Below the pieces are notes generated by a model. The model was given only the letters and a program-made list of their open reading frames with translations. It did no database searches and was not told the origin of the DNA. A DNA stretch of 64,000 nt from Corynebacterium matruchotii (GTDB lineage: Bacteria; Actinomycetota; Actinomycetes; Mycobacteriales; Mycobacteriaceae): assembly GCF_011612265.2 (NCBI RefSeq), contig NZ_CP050134.2, forward strand, positions 2,666,001-2,730,000, given 5' to 3'. Below, piece by piece: positions 30,951-42,499 of the stretch (its first letter is position 1; each line of letters opens with the position of its first letter). The position numbers and the translations under genes are program-made.

Positions 30951-33900
30951 TTAGGGCTCGCCCACTACCGTGACATCCTTAATCACCAGAGGGCTGCCAT
31001 TGGGGGTGACTACCCACAGGAGGATCTGATTGAACTTCTTGGTGGATTTAATGTCAACATTCATCTTGGTGCTGTTCACATCAGTGCTGCCAATCACATT
31101 ATTCGCCAACAGTTGGTTGATCGCTGATGTGATTTGGGCTGAACTCGTGGGACTCGGGGTTGGATTTGTCGTATCCAAACCAATCACCTGCACGTTTGTG
31201 CCCTGGGTTACACCGGACAACACCACGGTCTTAATCCGATGGGCCGAATTCAGGCTTAACACCAGGCCGGTTTCCGGGCCGGTTTCCCACATGGTTGCCG
31301 GATTGTCGTCAATGGTGTAGGCGGCAGTCGGATTCTCCAGGCCCCAGGCGGAAGCCGATTTGATTGGCAGCAACTCGTCCGGCTTCTTTGGTGGTGATGC
31401 AATCCGGGAAGTGAGCGAATCCTGCCGCAGTGGGGAATCCTTGTTTTGGTTGAACAGGGTGATGAGGAAGGCGGTGAGCATGGCCGCAATAATCACCAGG
31501 ATCGTGGCCCCCACCAGCACAATGCCTGTGGTCATCCGGGAATAGCCTCGGCCGAAGCCGGGGGCGGCCGTCACTTGTGGGACTTCCTCTTCTTCGATTT
31601 CTAGTGGTTGCTCCACATTAGTGGCTGGTGATGGGCTCATCATCAGGGCGGCATAGGCCTCCGGCATATCCTCCAGCTCACAGGTCAAAAGATTGTGGAT
31701 GCCGGGGGGCGCCGTTGGGGCGTCGATAAGCGAGCTGAGTGCGGTACGGATGGAGCGCAGATCCTTCTCATGCGACGCTGACTCCAACACCGCGGGGAAC
31801 GCCAACACCGCAATCCCCTGGGTGTTAATGCGGATCCGGGCGTGATTATCCAAGCCCAACACCCCAACCTGGGATGCCTCCACCAGGGGCTGCATGGCGT
31901 GAGCTGCCGCATACGGGTTCACATCACCATGCGCCACTGCCGCCAGCGAACTGCCCGGCACCCACTCAGCGATGACCAGGCAGCCACTGCGGTAGGAACG
32001 GACCTCGATATCTGAGGCAATGGCCGCATTATTGATTCGCCCCAGTTTCATGGTACGTGCCGCCACAAGCTCGCTAGCTGCCCGGGCCGCAGCCGGGGTT
32101 GCTGGAGCCATGGGGGCTAAACCGGAGGTGTCCACAAACGTGAGGGCTACTTCCTTGCCGGTGGCTTTTTCCCGGGCATGCCAGAAGCGGGCACCCGGCA
32201 CCGAACCGTGGTCTGCCAAAAGCCTGAAGGAGCCGTCAGACACTTCCGCGCCGGGGACCAGGCGCGGTCCGCGCACAATACCGGCCGACATGGGCGGCGG
32301 CACCGGGGTGGCGTTGAAGGTGTCGTCCACATAGGTGGCGGCTGCCCGGAGCTGCGGGGTGGCGACTTCTTCGTAGTATTCGTTGCGTTCTGGTTCGGCA
32401 ATGAACCGGCTGAGGCCGGGGATGCGGCGGGCCACCCGGGAGAGCACTGATAGTTCGGGCAGGCCGGATCGGGAGAGTACGATGCCGGTAATCACGAGGA
32501 AGACCACACCGGTGATGGCCAGGTCGAGGATGAAGCCGATGCTGCCTATCCGCATAATCACGGGCCGCATTGCGAATTTGAGCAGGTAGTGCAGGCCGAA
32601 GGCCATGCTGCCGCCCACGAGAGAGGACATGAGCGCCCAAACACATGTTCGGGTAACTTGTTTGGTGCCGAGGTCCCCTAGTTGGCGTCGCAATAGGAAG
32701 CCGCCGATGAGGGCGCCGGCCACGAAGCCGAAGCCATTGGCCGCACCCAGGAGGATAACGAGTTTCTGTGGCTCGGTGCCCACCATGGTTGCCAGCCACG
32801 ACAGGGCGACTTTGGTCACGGTGATGCCGGCGATGATGAAGGTGGGGGTCCAGGCCTCTTCTCGGGCGTAGAACACCCGCAGGTGCAGGAGCACCGTGGA
32901 GTAGGGCAGCAGGGTGAAGGCGGAGAAGCTGAGCGTCCAGCCCAGCACTGTTGCGGCTTCGACGTCGAATTTGCCGTAGGCGAAGAGGCCTTTGGCGATG
33001 TCGGTGCCGAAAATGGTGAAGAAGATGACGATGGGAATGAGCGCGATATAGGTCATCTTTGAGCCCATGACCAGGTCTTCGACCACGGCTTTGTCGTCAC
33101 CGTCGGCGGCGTTGCGGGAGAGCCGCGGCATGATTGCGGTGAGCAGGGTAACACCAATAATGCCGTAGGGCACCTGCAGCAGCAGCCATGCCTGCTGGTA
33201 AATGTTGGGGGCCAGTGCGTCGGCGGAGGCTGCGATTCGGGAGGTCACAAAGTAGCCGAATTGGGAAATACCCACGTAGACGACGATTGCGGCTGCCATG
33301 CCGCCGAATTGTTTCAGGCGGGAGTCGATTCCCCAGAGGGGTTTGAGGGATACCCGGGATTTCCTAATGTAGGGCAGCATGATGAGCGCTTGCACGATCA
33401 CGCCGGTGGTGGTGCCAATGCCTAGTAGTAGCACGTGCGGGTTGAAAATGCCCACGCTGTGGTCTTTGGGGTCGAGCTCCCCAGGCAAGACCCAATAAAG
33501 CACCAAGACGGTCAGGGTGATGATATTATTAATCACCGGAGCCCATGCCCCAGGCTTGAACACATTCTTCGTGTTCAGCACGGCCATGAGCAACGCAAAC
33601 ACCCCGTAGAAGAAGATCTGCGGCAGCAGCCAGTAGGCGAAACTTGTGGAGATAGCAAGGTTCACCTTACTCTCGGAGCTTAGGGCCATTTTTACCAGGT
33701 TGGGCGCAAGAATGACCGAGAGTATCGTAACAGCGCCTAGGAGTGACACCGATAGGGTAAATAGCCGGCGGATAAACGCTTCACCATGGTCGGGGTCTTC
33801 CTTTTCCGCCCGCACCAGCACCGGTACAACCAGCGAGGTCAGCACTGCACCCAGCACAATTTCCGTAATAATATTGGGTAGCTGATTCGCCGTGTTGAAC

Positions 33901-34307
33901 GCCGATGCGATTGCACCACCCAGTGAGGCGGTGATGAGCATGTTGCGGAGGAAACCCGTGAGTCGGCTCAGCAGCGTGGCAATCGCCATGGACCCGGATG
34001 ATTGCAGGACCTCCGAGTCTGAGGCGTTGTCGTCGCCGGTGTCGCCGTCGGCGTCGTCGGGTGGTGCCTCCGCGGCTGGCCGGCTGGGCCTAGTTTTCAC
34101 CGCCGTCCCGGCAGGCATGAACGCCGCATCGTTGTGCATTGCCGCTAAGAGCCCAGGTGCTTCCTCCGCGGAGGGGGCTTGTTTTAAGAGCGAGCGGTCG
34201 TTTGCCGGTCGTCGCCGACGAAGCTCCCGACGAGCAGGCACCGGCGAGGGGGGTGCCGGCGGAATGATTCGACGTCGGAATCCCGATTGCTGGTCGTTGT
34301 CATTCAA
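30951..34307 (-). CDS. murJ: lipid II flippase MurJ with pseudokinase tail
   Basis: 1118 residues. After a ~115-residue Pro/Arg-rich cytoplasmic tail comes the MviN/MurJ core (~residues 110-620, 14 or so helices; starts SMAIATLLSRLTGFLRNMLI). Then a kinase-like domain (~670-900) lacking the usual catalytic loop, a membrane helix (ILVIIAAMLTAFLITLF) and an extracellular discoidin-like domain (~985-1118). This equals mycobacterial Rv3910, where the pseudokinase binds FhaA. AAGGAG precedes the ATG. Moves lipid II across the membrane for wall synthesis. Confidence 0.94.
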   Translation of the reverse strand: MNDNDQQSGFRRRIIPPAPPSPVPARRELRRRRPANDRSLLKQAPSAEEAPGLLAAMHNDAAFMPAGTAVKTRPSRPAAEAPPDDADGDTGDDNASDSEVLQSSGSMAIATLLSRLTGFLRNMLITASLGGAIASAFNTANQLPNIITEIVLGAVLTSLVVPVLVRAEKEDPDHGEAFIRRLFTLSVSLLGAVTILSVILAPNLVKMALSSESKVNLAISTSFAYWLLPQIFFYGVFALLMAVLNTKNVFKPGAWAPVINNIITLTVLVLYWVLPGELDPKDHSVGIFNPHVLLLGIGTTTGVIVQALIMLPYIRKSRVSLKPLWGIDSRLKQFGGMAAAIVVYVGISQFGYFVTSRIAASADALAPNIYQQAWLLLQVPYGIIGVTLLTAIMPRLSRNAADGDDKAVVEDLVMGSKMTYIALIPIVIFFTIFGTDIAKGLFAYGKFDVEAATVLGWTLSFSAFTLLPYSTVLLHLRVFYAREEAWTPTFIIAGITVTKVALSWLATMVGTEPQKLVILLGAANGFGFVAGALIGGFLLRRQLGDLGTKQVTRTCVWALMSSLVGGSMAFGLHYLLKFAMRPVIMRIGSIGFILDLAITGVVFLVITGIVLSRSGLPELSVLSRVARRIPGLSRFIAEPERNEYYEEVATPQLRAAATYVDDTFNATPVPPPMSAGIVRGPRLVPGAEVSDGSFRLLADHGSVPGARFWHAREKATGKEVALTFVDTSGLAPMAPATPAAARAASELVAARTMKLGRINNAAIASDIEVRSYRSGCLVIAEWVPGSSLAAVAHGDVNPYAAAHAMQPLVEASQVGVLGLDNHARIRINTQGIAVLAFPAVLESASHEKDLRSIRTALSSLIDAPTAPPGIHNLLTCELEDMPEAYAALMMSPSPATNVEQPLEIEEEEVPQVTAAPGFGRGYSRMTTGIVLVGATILVIIAAMLTAFLITLFNQNKDSPLRQDSLTSRIASPPKKPDELLPIKSASAWGLENPTAAYTIDDNPATMWETGPETGLVLSLNSAHRIKTVVLSGVTQGTNVQVIGLDTTNPTPSPTSSAQITSAINQLLANNVIGSTDVNSTKMNVDIKSTKKFNQILLWVVTPNGSPLVIKDVTVVGEP

Positions 34308-34348
34308 AGGGATACTCCTTAATAATCTTTATGGAATATTTCAGATTA

Positions 34349-37318
34349 TCAGTCAGAATTTGTGCTTACTGTACTCTTTGAGTCGGCTGCGGCTTCGGAT
34401 TTGGCTTTACGACGTCGTAACGTTAACCGTCCTAGTAGCGCAATTGACAACACTATGACTGCCAAACTGGCTAAACTACCGGATGTTCCAAGTACACCCG
34501 AACGGGTTCGTACCCCAATCGTAATCTCGTCCGAAAACCGTGACCCACTATTTGTGGCTAACCATAGGTTCAGATCGGTGCGTTCATCCCACGCAGTATC
34601 CGTCGGCAAGCTGGCGGTCATTTGTACCGTAATTGAACCTTTGGCTGGTATGAAAATCGTTTCTGGCATATTAATCTTTGCCCCCGTTGGGCCCCAATAA
34701 TGGATGCGCGTATCAACCGGCAATGGCAACCCATTGCGGGCAACAATAAGGAGTGGTGATGACTCCGAGATCCGGGTGTACACATTCCCCGGCGGAATCA
34801 GGGCCACCGAGCTGCGTAGTTCTTTGAGTACGATGTCTTCGTTGTCGAGGAGGCGCTGCACGTCTCGGACATTCGTGTCGTAGGTGGACATGGCCCGCCG
34901 TCGGTCCCGGCTGAGTGCCCGCAAAATATCTTGTCGTAGGGGTTCGGTGAAGCCGTAGGGCGTGAGGGCAATGGTGGGGTCGCTGATGACAAGTTGGGTG
35001 AGATTGTCGATTGATTCGAGGAGACTGGTGGCCCGGAAGATTTCTGAGTCGGAAATCACGCCGGGATCCTCGTGTGGCGCCCCAAATGGGGTAGAGTTTG
35101 GTTGCGACTGCTCCGCCGTGGTTGCAGCGTTTGCCGTGCCCGTTGCCGTTGTTGCGGGCGCCGGCACCCGTTGTGTCCGCTGGGAGTCCACCGAACTTGC
35201 CGGCCGCACCGAGCCCGCCAGCCGGGCAGATCGCCCTGACTGTACCGCCTGCGCCGACTGCGTGAGCCGTTGTTGCTCATCCGCCTCGGTTGCCGCATCA
35301 GCTGCCGCGGAGGTCGCGGCTGAGGTGGCCGCCGCCATGCTTGCCAACTGTTCTACCTGTTGCAGGGAGGGGTTCACATAGTCCGACAGCTTCATGGGGG
35401 TGGCCGCATTCGATTCGAACATTTTTACAAGAGCATCGAGCCATTGTGCCGTATTGGACATCGCTGACGGCAGTTGTACCAGTAGTGGCTGCGGTGAACT
35501 CGCCCCGGATACTGGCGAGTCGCCCTGGCCGCCGCCCCGGGAATCGCTCATATTCCCCTCGTTGTTGGCCTTCATAATGCTCATTTGCAGGGCAGAAGTC
35601 GCGGTTGCCCGGCGTGCCGGCAGTGAATCCAGGTCGTAGTTGAAGCGGGCATTATAGTTGCTGTATCCGACGGTTGTTGCGGTGTCGGTTGCTTCGGCGA
35701 GGGATGCAGCGAGGGATCCTAAATATGTGACGGCGCGGATGCCACCGCCGATATTGCTGTTGGTGGTGGCGTTTTTGGTTGCCCCGGCGGTGTCGAGTAC
35801 CCCGAACCTATCAACCTTAGGGATTCCCCACACGGTGTTGTCGGCGACTAGCACGTCTACGGGGGCGGTAGGGACGGGGGCGCCTACCTGTTTGGAGTCT
35901 GTTTGCCATTCTTCGGAAATGTTTGGGTATTCGTTGCGGGATCGGTAGGGGGCGAGGTCGGCCCAGCCGAGGTTACCTGCGGCTTGGGTGGTGACGTAGC
36001 CGGCCCCGGGGATCACAATGTTTGTTTCTGGGGTGATACCGAGGATGGTGGCGATAATGCCCGGTCCGGTTTGGACGGCTTCTCGCATGAGCCAGTCGTT
36101 GCCGGTGGCGGCCACAGAGTTGAGGTCGGTGTTTCCCCAGGGGAGAGCGATGGTGCATTTGGCGTGTTGCGCGGTTTTCCGTAGTTCGGCGAGCCAGCGG
36201 CCGGCATCGTCGGCGCCGGTGCCGGGGGTGCCGGATTCGGGTTCGTCGTCGGTGCCCCAGGAGTCACGGAGTCGGCGTTTTTGGGATACGGTGCTGGGCC
36301 GGTCGTGGGCGATGGTGTACCCGCCGGCCATGCGTTCGACGACGCTGACGAGTTGCGGGTCGATGGCGAGGCAGGTTGCGGTGGCTAGGCTTTCCGACGC
36401 CTTGGTGTAGGTGGAATAGTCTTTGAGGAGGGTGTCAAGGCGGCCGCCGGATCGTAGCTGTTCTGCTAGTTGTTCGCTTTCAAGGATGAGGGGTGGGTGG
36501 TTTGGTGCTTCACCAGTTTCACCGCCCACACTATCGACGGTGGCGGTGAGGGGATAAACTATGGTCACCCCAGGCGATAATTGCGAACTGGTTTTCGAAT
36601 TAGTGTCGGCGGTTTGGCTGCCGGTATTTGTCCCGGAGTTTCCTTGGTGCGTGGCTCCCGTGGTTGCCCCCGATCCGGTGGTGTTTTTGGCGTTGACGTT
36701 GAGGAGGAAGCGTTGTGTGTAGAGCAGTGCATCGTTCTCTAATGACCGTAACGCGAATAACACGGGATAAAAATCTGCCTCACTGATATTGAATCCACCC
36801 GTCGCTCCGGGTGCTGTAGGAATAATAACATCAATATCTACACTATGACCAGGTGCAATAATATCATCCCTACTAATCGTTTTGGCTTGATAAGGGTATG
36901 CCCCGGGTTCTTGGGATAATACGATGCGTGCGGTGGCGAGATCTTTGGGGGCGTCGGCGTGGGCGGGAACAATTTTGAAGCCCGCAATTGATTCGGGTGA
37001 ATTATTAACAACTTTGAGAGTAACCTTAAGTTCTTCGCCGAGTTTGATGTGTTGGGGGACGCGGAGGATTTCGATTTTGTAGTTGCTGGTTTCTTCGCCG
37101 GTGCGGAGGTTTGGGTTGACCCATCGGGCTTTGGCTATGGGGTTTGTGGGAAAATTAGGGAGTGCGTCGGCGCGGGCAGCGGGGATGGCACTGGTGCTAC
37201 ATAAGGTGGTGGCGGTGGCTGTGGTGAGGGCGGTGAGCCCGAGAATGATACTGTGGTGGAGTCGGCGTCGTATCCGGTTGAGTGGGCCGATTGATAGGCG
37301 TGGAATATGGTGGGTCAT
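34349..37318 (-). CDS. DUF6049 family secreted/membrane protein (Rv3909-like)
   Basis: 989 residues: signal sequence (~20-50), a long extracellular part with an early beta domain ([26 protein letters not shown]), a Ser/Thr/Ala-rich middle with low complexity (~610-760) and a C-terminal membrane helix ([19 protein letters not shown]) with basic tail. Lies between murJ and the NUDIX gene exactly like Rv3909. Function unknown; the linkage with murJ suggests a wall-assembly role. Overlaps the NUDIX gene by 4 bases. Confidence 0.85.
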   Translation of the reverse strand: MTHHIPRLSIGPLNRIRRRLHHSIILGLTALTTATATTLCSTSAIPAARADALPNFPTNPIAKARWVNPNLRTGEETSNYKIEILRVPQHIKLGEELKVTLKVVNNSPESIAGFKIVPAHADAPKDLATARIVLSQEPGAYPYQAKTISRDDIIAPGHSVDIDVIIPTAPGATGGFNISEADFYPVLFALRSLENDALLYTQRFLLNVNAKNTTGSGATTGATHQGNSGTNTGSQTADTNSKTSSQLSPGVTIVYPLTATVDSVGGETGEAPNHPPLILESEQLAEQLRSGGRLDTLLKDYSTYTKASESLATATCLAIDPQLVSVVERMAGGYTIAHDRPSTVSQKRRLRDSWGTDDEPESGTPGTGADDAGRWLAELRKTAQHAKCTIALPWGNTDLNSVAATGNDWLMREAVQTGPGIIATILGITPETNIVIPGAGYVTTQAAGNLGWADLAPYRSRNEYPNISEEWQTDSKQVGAPVPTAPVDVLVADNTVWGIPKVDRFGVLDTAGATKNATTNSNIGGGIRAVTYLGSLAASLAEATDTATTVGYSNYNARFNYDLDSLPARRATATSALQMSIMKANNEGNMSDSRGGGQGDSPVSGASSPQPLLVQLPSAMSNTAQWLDALVKMFESNAATPMKLSDYVNPSLQQVEQLASMAAATSAATSAAADAATEADEQQRLTQSAQAVQSGRSARLAGSVRPASSVDSQRTQRVPAPATTATGTANAATTAEQSQPNSTPFGAPHEDPGVISDSEIFRATSLLESIDNLTQLVISDPTIALTPYGFTEPLRQDILRALSRDRRRAMSTYDTNVRDVQRLLDNEDIVLKELRSSVALIPPGNVYTRISESSPLLIVARNGLPLPVDTRIHYWGPTGAKINMPETIFIPAKGSITVQMTASLPTDTAWDERTDLNLWLATNSGSRFSDEITIGVRTRSGVLGTSGSLASLAVIVLSIALLGRLTLRRRKAKSEAAADSKSTVSTNSD

Positions 37319-38049
37319 CGGGGTGTGGACCTCCCCGCCGCCTGCTCGTCACGGGCCAGGTCGGGTAGCAGATCGTGGGCGATGCGGGCGAGTTTGCGTT
37401 CGTCGGCGTAGGCGAAGCGTTCGATGAGGCCGGATGCGGGGATCCAGGCGACTTCGGTGACTTCGGGGTCTTCGTCGTTGAGTTCGCCGTCGACGTAGCG
37501 TAGCAGGTGGTGGTGCACGGTTTTGTGGATGCGGGTACCTTCCGAGACGAACCAATAGTCGATGACGCCAAGTTCGGCGAAGACTTCGCCGTGGATGCCG
37601 GTTTCCTCCCAAACTTCGCGGGCGGCGGTTGCGGTAATGTCTTCCCCGGTTTCGACGTGTCCTTTGGGCATGGACCATAGAAGGCGGCCACGGCGGTCTA
37701 GCCGGCCAATGAGCGCGACGTAGACACGACTTAAGTCTACGCTGCCGTCGGCCGCTACAGCTTCCGAGAGGCCGGAAATAACGAGCCCGCCGGCGGAGGT
37801 CTCGTTGCGGGTTTCCATGCTGGTTTCGGCGGTGCGGGGTTTTGTGGTCCGGGATCGGTTGGTGCTGGTTGCTTTTCGACGTTTTTTGCCACTGGTTTTT
37901 CCGCTGGTTTTGGCTTGTTTGCCGGAGGTTGTGGCGTCGACAAGCGTTGTGGTGGGTGGCTGAGATTGAGGGGTGCGCTGCCGGGATCGACGCCGGTTAC
38001 GCCGTCGGGTGGAGCGTGCCTCGCGGGTGTCGTTGTTCTTCTCAGTCAT
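37315..38049 (-). CDS. NUDIX hydrolase (MutT4-like)
   Basis: 244 residues. A Lys/Arg/Thr-rich N-terminal ~75 residues precedes a NUDIX domain; the box [23 protein letters not shown] has the G-x5-E-x7-REx2EExG pattern. Matches Rv3908 (mutT4) by position, directly upstream of the DUF6049 gene and divergent from cca. Substrate (damaged nucleotides or others) not decided by sequence. Confidence 0.9.
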   Translation of the reverse strand: MTEKNNDTREARSTRRRNRRRSRQRTPQSQPPTTTLVDATTSGKQAKTSGKTSGKKRRKATSTNRSRTTKPRTAETSMETRNETSAGGLVISGLSEAVAADGSVDLSRVYVALIGRLDRRGRLLWSMPKGHVETGEDITATAAREVWEETGIHGEVFAELGVIDYWFVSEGTRIHKTVHHHLLRYVDGELNDEDPEVTEVAWIPASGLIERFAYADERKLARIAHDLLPDLARDEQAAGRSTPR

Positions 38050-38140
38050 CCTGTGATCGTAATCCTTAAATAAGTTGTAGTGGGGTATTGGCCCTTCCTG
38101 TGGAATATTGAAGTATTCAATGATACCTTCCCTAGACGGG

Positions 38141-38146
38141 TAGAAT
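38141..38146 (+). promoter_or_regulatory. -10 box for a leaderless cca transcript
   Basis: TAGAAT ends 8 bases before the GTG at 38155 and no ribosome site is present, so transcription should begin at or next to the start codon, as is common in Actinobacteria. Confidence 0.6.
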
Positions 38147-38154
38147 CATTCCCT

Positions 38155-39675
38155 GTGACACAACCACAAGAAATCGAAGTCCTTGCGCGTGCTGAAGCCT
38201 CGTTTTCGGCGCTGATGCCCATCATTCAGCCTTTGGCTGCTGAGTTCAACACTCGCGGTCATCACCTGTATTTGGTGGGGGGATCGGTTCGTGATGCGCT
38301 TCTTGGCAGGCTGGGCAATGATGTGGATTTCACTACCGACGCTCGTCCAGAAACCATACTAGAAATTCTAGAACACTTTGCCGATATCACTTGGGATACC
38401 GGTATTGAATATGGCACCGTGTCGGCGGAAAAATCGGGGCAACAGATAGAAATTACCACGTTTCGTTCCGATATTTATGATGGGGAATCCCGCAATCCTG
38501 AGGTGGTGTTTGGGGACACATTGGCGGGGGATTTGGTGCGCCGCGATTTTACGATTAATGCCATGGCGGTGGAGATCACGTCGGCCCCCGATGCCGCAGG
38601 CGCCACGCCTGCCGCGGCCGAGTTGGAGTTTTTCGACCCCATGGGTGGGTTTGCGGATCTCATGAAGGGGGTGATTGATACGCCGGCGGCACCGGACCAG
38701 AGTTTTGCCGATGATCCATTGCGGTTGCTGCGGGCTGCCCGGTTTAGTTCCCAGTTGGGGTTTACGGTGAGCGATCGGGTGCGGGCGGCCATGACCGATT
38801 TGGCTTCAGAGATCCAGCGGATCACGGTGGAGCGGGTGCAGGTGGAGTTGGATAAGATGCTGTTGGGGGCGCAGCCGTGGTTGGGGATTGATCTCATGGT
38901 GACCACGGGGTTGGCGGATTATGTGTTCCCAGAGTTGCCGCGGTTGCAGCTGGCGCAGGATGAGCACCACCAACACAAGGATGTGTATGCGCATAGCTTG
39001 CAGGTGCTCCGGCAGGCGATGGATCAAGAGGCTGCGGGCGAGCCGGATCTGGTGTTGCGGTGGGCGGCACTGGTGCATGACATTGGCAAGCCGGATACGC
39101 GGGAGTTCACCGAGGACGGTCGGGTGAGTTTTCACCAACATGAGGTGGTTGGGGCAAAACTTGTGCGAAATCGAATGCGGAAGTTGAAGTATTCGAAGGC
39201 CATGGTGCGGGATGTGAGCCAGTTGGTGTATTTACACATGCGGTTCCATGGGTTTTCGGAGGGCCAGTGGACGGATTCGGCGGTGCGCCGGTATGTGACG
39301 GATGCGGGGGATTTATTGCCGCGGCTGCACAAATTGGTGCGGGCGGATTGCACGACGCGGAATAAACGAAAGGCAGCATGGTTGCGGCAGATGTATGCGC
39401 AGCTTGAGGAGCGTATTGCTGATCTTGCGGCGAAGGAAGACTTGGCGAAGGTGCGCCCAGACTTGGATGGTAAAGAGATCATGGCAATCTTGGGATTGCA
39501 GCCCGGCCCGGATGTGGGGGAGGCATGGTCGTATTTGAAAGAGGTTCGCCTGGAGCGGGGCCCGTTGGATCGAGACGAAGCGATCAAAGTGTTAACAACG
39601 TGGTGGGCGGATCGACAAGGTCAGCAGGAGCAACAAGACCAACAAATCCACCAAGTCCAGCAGGATGAGCGGTAA
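38155..39675 (+). CDS. cca: CCA tRNA nucleotidyltransferase / PcnA-like
   Basis: About 506 residues from GTG 38155 (VTQPQEIEVLARAE). Nucleotidyltransferase motif LVGGSVRDALLGRLGNDVDFTTDA near residue 45, RRDFTINAMAV, and an HD domain (LVHDIGKPDT with upstream H residues). Adds or repairs CCA ends on tRNA. Equals Rv3907c by position. The Gln-rich tail (QGQQEQQDQQ) is unusual. The start is chosen for the -10 box just upstream and homology; a longer frame to 38080 lacks both. Confidence 0.93.
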   Translation: MTQPQEIEVLARAEASFSALMPIIQPLAAEFNTRGHHLYLVGGSVRDALLGRLGNDVDFTTDARPETILEILEHFADITWDTGIEYGTVSAEKSGQQIEITTFRSDIYDGESRNPEVVFGDTLAGDLVRRDFTINAMAVEITSAPDAAGATPAAAELEFFDPMGGFADLMKGVIDTPAAPDQSFADDPLRLLRAARFSSQLGFTVSDRVRAAMTDLASEIQRITVERVQVELDKMLLGAQPWLGIDLMVTTGLADYVFPELPRLQLAQDEHHQHKDVYAHSLQVLRQAMDQEAAGEPDLVLRWAALVHDIGKPDTREFTEDGRVSFHQHEVVGAKLVRNRMRKLKYSKAMVRDVSQLVYLHMRFHGFSEGQWTDSAVRRYVTDAGDLLPRLHKLVRADCTTRNKRKAAWLRQMYAQLEERIADLAAKEDLAKVRPDLDGKEIMAILGLQPGPDVGEAWSYLKEVRLERGPLDRDEAIKVLTTWWADRQGQQEQQDQQIHQVQQDER

Positions 39676-39708
39676 CGTAAGGCCTAAAGACTCTCAAGGA
39701 GGAATCAC

Positions 39709-40314
39709 GTGTCAGAAATTTTTGCCGACCGGTTATTTAATGGCATGGAACGAGAAGAACCAGCGGCAGGAAAGCTTTTAGTCGCAGCCCCTGGTATGCA
39801 ATCGACCGCCTTTTCTCGAACTGTTGTTCTATTATTGGAGCATGATGCCAATACTACCTTTGGTGTCGACCTTGCCCACCGCATGGACATCGCGGTGGCG
39901 AATGTGCTCCCCGATTGGGTGGATTGCATTTCCAAGCCGCAGGCCATGTATGCCGGCGGCCCGGTCAGCCCCCAGTCGGCGGTTGGCGTGTGCGTGACTA
40001 AGCCTGACCTGGATATTAATTCCCGACCCTATTTTAAGAAGCTGGCTAACCGTCTCGCTTTGGTTGACCTTGGTGCACCTCCTTCCGAGGTCAAGGCGGA
40101 TATTACCGGCATGCGCATGTTTATAGGCTATGCCGAGTGGAGCCCCGGACAGCTCGATGAGGAGATTGCGGCCGGCGAATGGTATGTTGCCCCCTGCCTC
40201 CCCTCCGACGTGACTGCCGCAGGTAGCGTGGACATTTGGGGTGACGTTATGCGTCGACAAGCTATGCCATTGCCGCTTTTCAGCACGTTTCCTGCGCGCC
40301 TGGGCGAGAATTAA
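39709..40314 (+). CDS. YqgE/AlgH family protein
   Basis: 201 residues with the family pattern: AGKLLVAAPGMQSTAFSRTVVLLLEHD at the start, YAGGPV, and MFIGYAEWSPGQLDEEIAAGEWYVAP. GTG start with AAGGAGG upstream. Conserved in many bacteria, function unsettled. It is 33 bases after cca and immediately left of the first parS array; the first parS lies 7 bases past its stop. Confidence 0.92.
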   Translation: MSEIFADRLFNGMEREEPAAGKLLVAAPGMQSTAFSRTVVLLLEHDANTTFGVDLAHRMDIAVANVLPDWVDCISKPQAMYAGGPVSPQSAVGVCVTKPDLDINSRPYFKKLANRLALVDLGAPPSEVKADITGMRMFIGYAEWSPGQLDEEIAAGEWYVAPCLPSDVTAAGSVDIWGDVMRRQAMPLPLFSTFPARLGEN

Positions 40315-41014
40315 CCCCCATGTTTCACGTGAAACACCAATTTTTGCTTTACGACGTCTATAGCAGCCGGCCGTGTTTCACGTGAAACATTGACGTTTTG
40401 GTGTGCGTGGAAAGCTCATTCAGGTACGAAGCGGCCACGCTAGCAAACGGTGAATCACGAAAAACAGGTCGCTCATTTCACTCCTCCCAGTTGTCATAGC
40501 TTCAGGGAATAGAGGCTTTCCCCGCAACGGAATCGGTATCAGGGATAAGCTGGCTGGAATGCTGCGGAGTGCCATTGGGGATTTGGCGGATACTTCGCGG
40601 AATGTTTCACGTGAAACATGGTGGGATGGCTGAGCTATGGGGTCGGCAATTTGAAAAGTACCACTTCTCCCCCACACGCTATCGAGGGGTCAGTGTTTCA
40701 CGTGAAACGTGGGTGCGTGACGTGTTGGGGTTGGGGAGGTGTGTTTATGGGAAGCTGGGCTGTTTCGTTCTTTTTGGTTTTATGGTGATGTGGTGGTTTC
40801 ACGTGGAACATGGGCAATGCTTGTAAAGGAAATCTTTTGTGACTGCAGTCATGTTTCTTGGTGCTTGAAAGTTTCTCGATGTTTCACGTGAAACACGACG
40901 TTTCTACAACAACCCAATTGTTTTACGTGAAACGTTGGTTGTTTTTGTTGTAGGGGGGTGGTGTTTTGGGTTTTAGTTTTTCTTGTTGGAGGTGGATGTT
41001 TCACGTGGAACATG

Positions 41015-41169
41015 GAAGCTTCAGTTGCCGGGAAAATATGATTCAGCTTCTCAAGACATTGATGCATGTGACCATTCTTTGGAGGTTTGGAAAAGCAAGC
41101 TGAATGGTATCTTCTTTCGATTTGTTCCCCATTGGCGTGGATGGAGTTACCAGCAACTCAATAAGCTTC
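41015..41169 (-). mobile_element. MITE-like spacer element 1
   Basis: About 155 bp with imperfect terminal inverted repeats (GAAGCTTCAGTTGC... to ...CAACTCAATAAGCTTC). Inverted relative to most copies. Its left end abuts the parS variant at 40997. Confidence 0.6.
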
Positions 41170-41605
41170 CATATTCGGATGTATATGGAAGTTGGATTGC
41201 GTCCTCTTCACAGCTGACCAAGCGTTACTGGTTTCATGACGGTTTGGATGTTTCACGTGAAACGTGGGTGGGGTGGTTGTTTCTTTTCTGCTAGCGGTCT
41301 GAGATTGGGTGGTTCTTTTAATGGCGTGTTTCACGTGAAACATGGGTAATACCTGTAATGAAATCCCTCGCGTCTATGGTCGTGCTTTGTAGAAGATGCT
41401 GGATCTTATCCCGTATATTTTTAAAATTCATGCAGTTTGTTTTAGCAGATGGGTGTGTTGTGTTCGTATGGTGAGTGTTGAATTGCTAGGGGCTTGCCAT
41501 TTGGATTTGTGCTTTCCTGGAAGCTTTTCAACGTTTCACGTGAAACGTAAGTTTGGTGGCTGCGGAATGTGGGAGTAGTTTCACGTGGAACATCTCTCCT
41601 ACCTA

Positions 41606-41733
41606 GAAGCTTATTCAGGAGTTGGGAAAACCTGTCTACACTAACAAGTGGAAAATCAGAGAGAATAAACCATCTAGCTTGCTTTTCCTTACTTACAAAG
41701 ACTAGTCATGTTTGGGGACGTTGAATAAGCTTC
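41606..41733 (+). mobile_element. MITE-like spacer element 2
   Basis: 128 bp; ends GAAGCTTATTCAG and TTGAATAAGCTTC. Internal text CTACACTAACAAGTGGAAAA is shared with elements 4 and 6. The parS site at 41736 begins 2 bases after its right end. Confidence 0.65.
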
Positions 41734-41751
41734 CATGTTTCACGTGAAACG

Positions 41752-41968
41752 TGGGTGGGGAGGCTGGAATTCGGGTAACTTGTTTGGACGTGTTACATGG
41801 GATGTAGATCTTGTATTTTTGATGGCTGACTAATTTTCTTTTTGGGCTAGATTGGTGGATCAAATGAGGTTTCACGTGAAACACTGATCGTGGGAATAGC
41901 TGGTAAGGGAGAGTGGCGTTTCCAAACGGCTATTTTCGGTTTTCCTTTCGTGATTTCGTAATTGCGAT
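41752..41968. repeat. spacer module U, copy 1
   Basis: Long duplicate of 48687-48878. Both copies run from parS through ACTGATCGTGGGAATAG and CAAACGGCTATTTTC to GTAATTGCGATTG, contain an internal parS (41868; 48777) and end at a parS (41969; 48879). Confidence 0.75.
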
Positions 41969-42155
41969 TGTTTCACGTGAAACGTGGTGGTTTATCGGGG
42001 TGGTTGGTTGTTGTGGTTTCGTCGTGTTTGAGAGTGGTTGGTGTTTCACGTGAAACATTGGTTTTGCTTTACGACGTCCCAAGGATGTCAATGTGTTTCA
42101 CGTGAAACGTAGTCGGATGGTTGAGTTGTCAGGGGGTGGTGTTTCACGTGGAACA

Positions 42156-42316
42156 TCTCTCCTGCCTATTTTTATGGCTGTCCATGGTGATGGTTAGTGG
42201 GTAGGTTGGGTGGTGTGTTGTGGTGATTCTTTTCTGTTTGGATAAGTTATATTTGCTCCCCAAGTGAAGGAACAGGGATCCTAGAAATCACTATTTCATT
42301 CATGGCGACAGATCGG
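42156..42316. repeat. spacer module T, copy 1
   Basis: About 160 bp, nearly identical to 47857-48017 (shared text TATTTTTATGGCTG, GTGGGTAGGTTGGGTGGTG, CACTATTTCATTCATGGC). Each copy is bounded by a GGAAC-type parS on the left and a standard parS on the right. Confidence 0.8.
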
Positions 42317-42342
42317 TGTTTCACGTGAAACACCGTGTTTTG

Positions 42343-42499
42343 GAAGTCTACTCAGCGGGTGGGGAAACTCATCTATACCAATAGGTGGGAATTAGAAAGA
42401 GCGTGTCATCGAGCCTGCTTTTCCTTACTTCTAAAAGTGGTTATGCGTGTTAATACCTTGGGAGGCTGAACCGCAGTTCCCAGCAACTGAATGAGCCTC
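42343..42499 (+). mobile_element. MITE-like spacer element 3 (diverged)
   Basis: 157 bp with decayed ends (GAAGTCTACTCAGC and GCAACTGAATGAGCCTC); the internal segment resembles elements 2, 4 and 6 (CTATACCAATAGGTGGGAAT). Confidence 0.55.

Noticed and set aside
40983..41294. Open frames through the parS arrays (for example 40983-41294, 46211-46561, 47372-47713)
   Set aside because: Their translations just repeat FHVKH or VSRETW where parS is read through; no ribosome sites, no family resemblance, and frames differ between duplicate modules.
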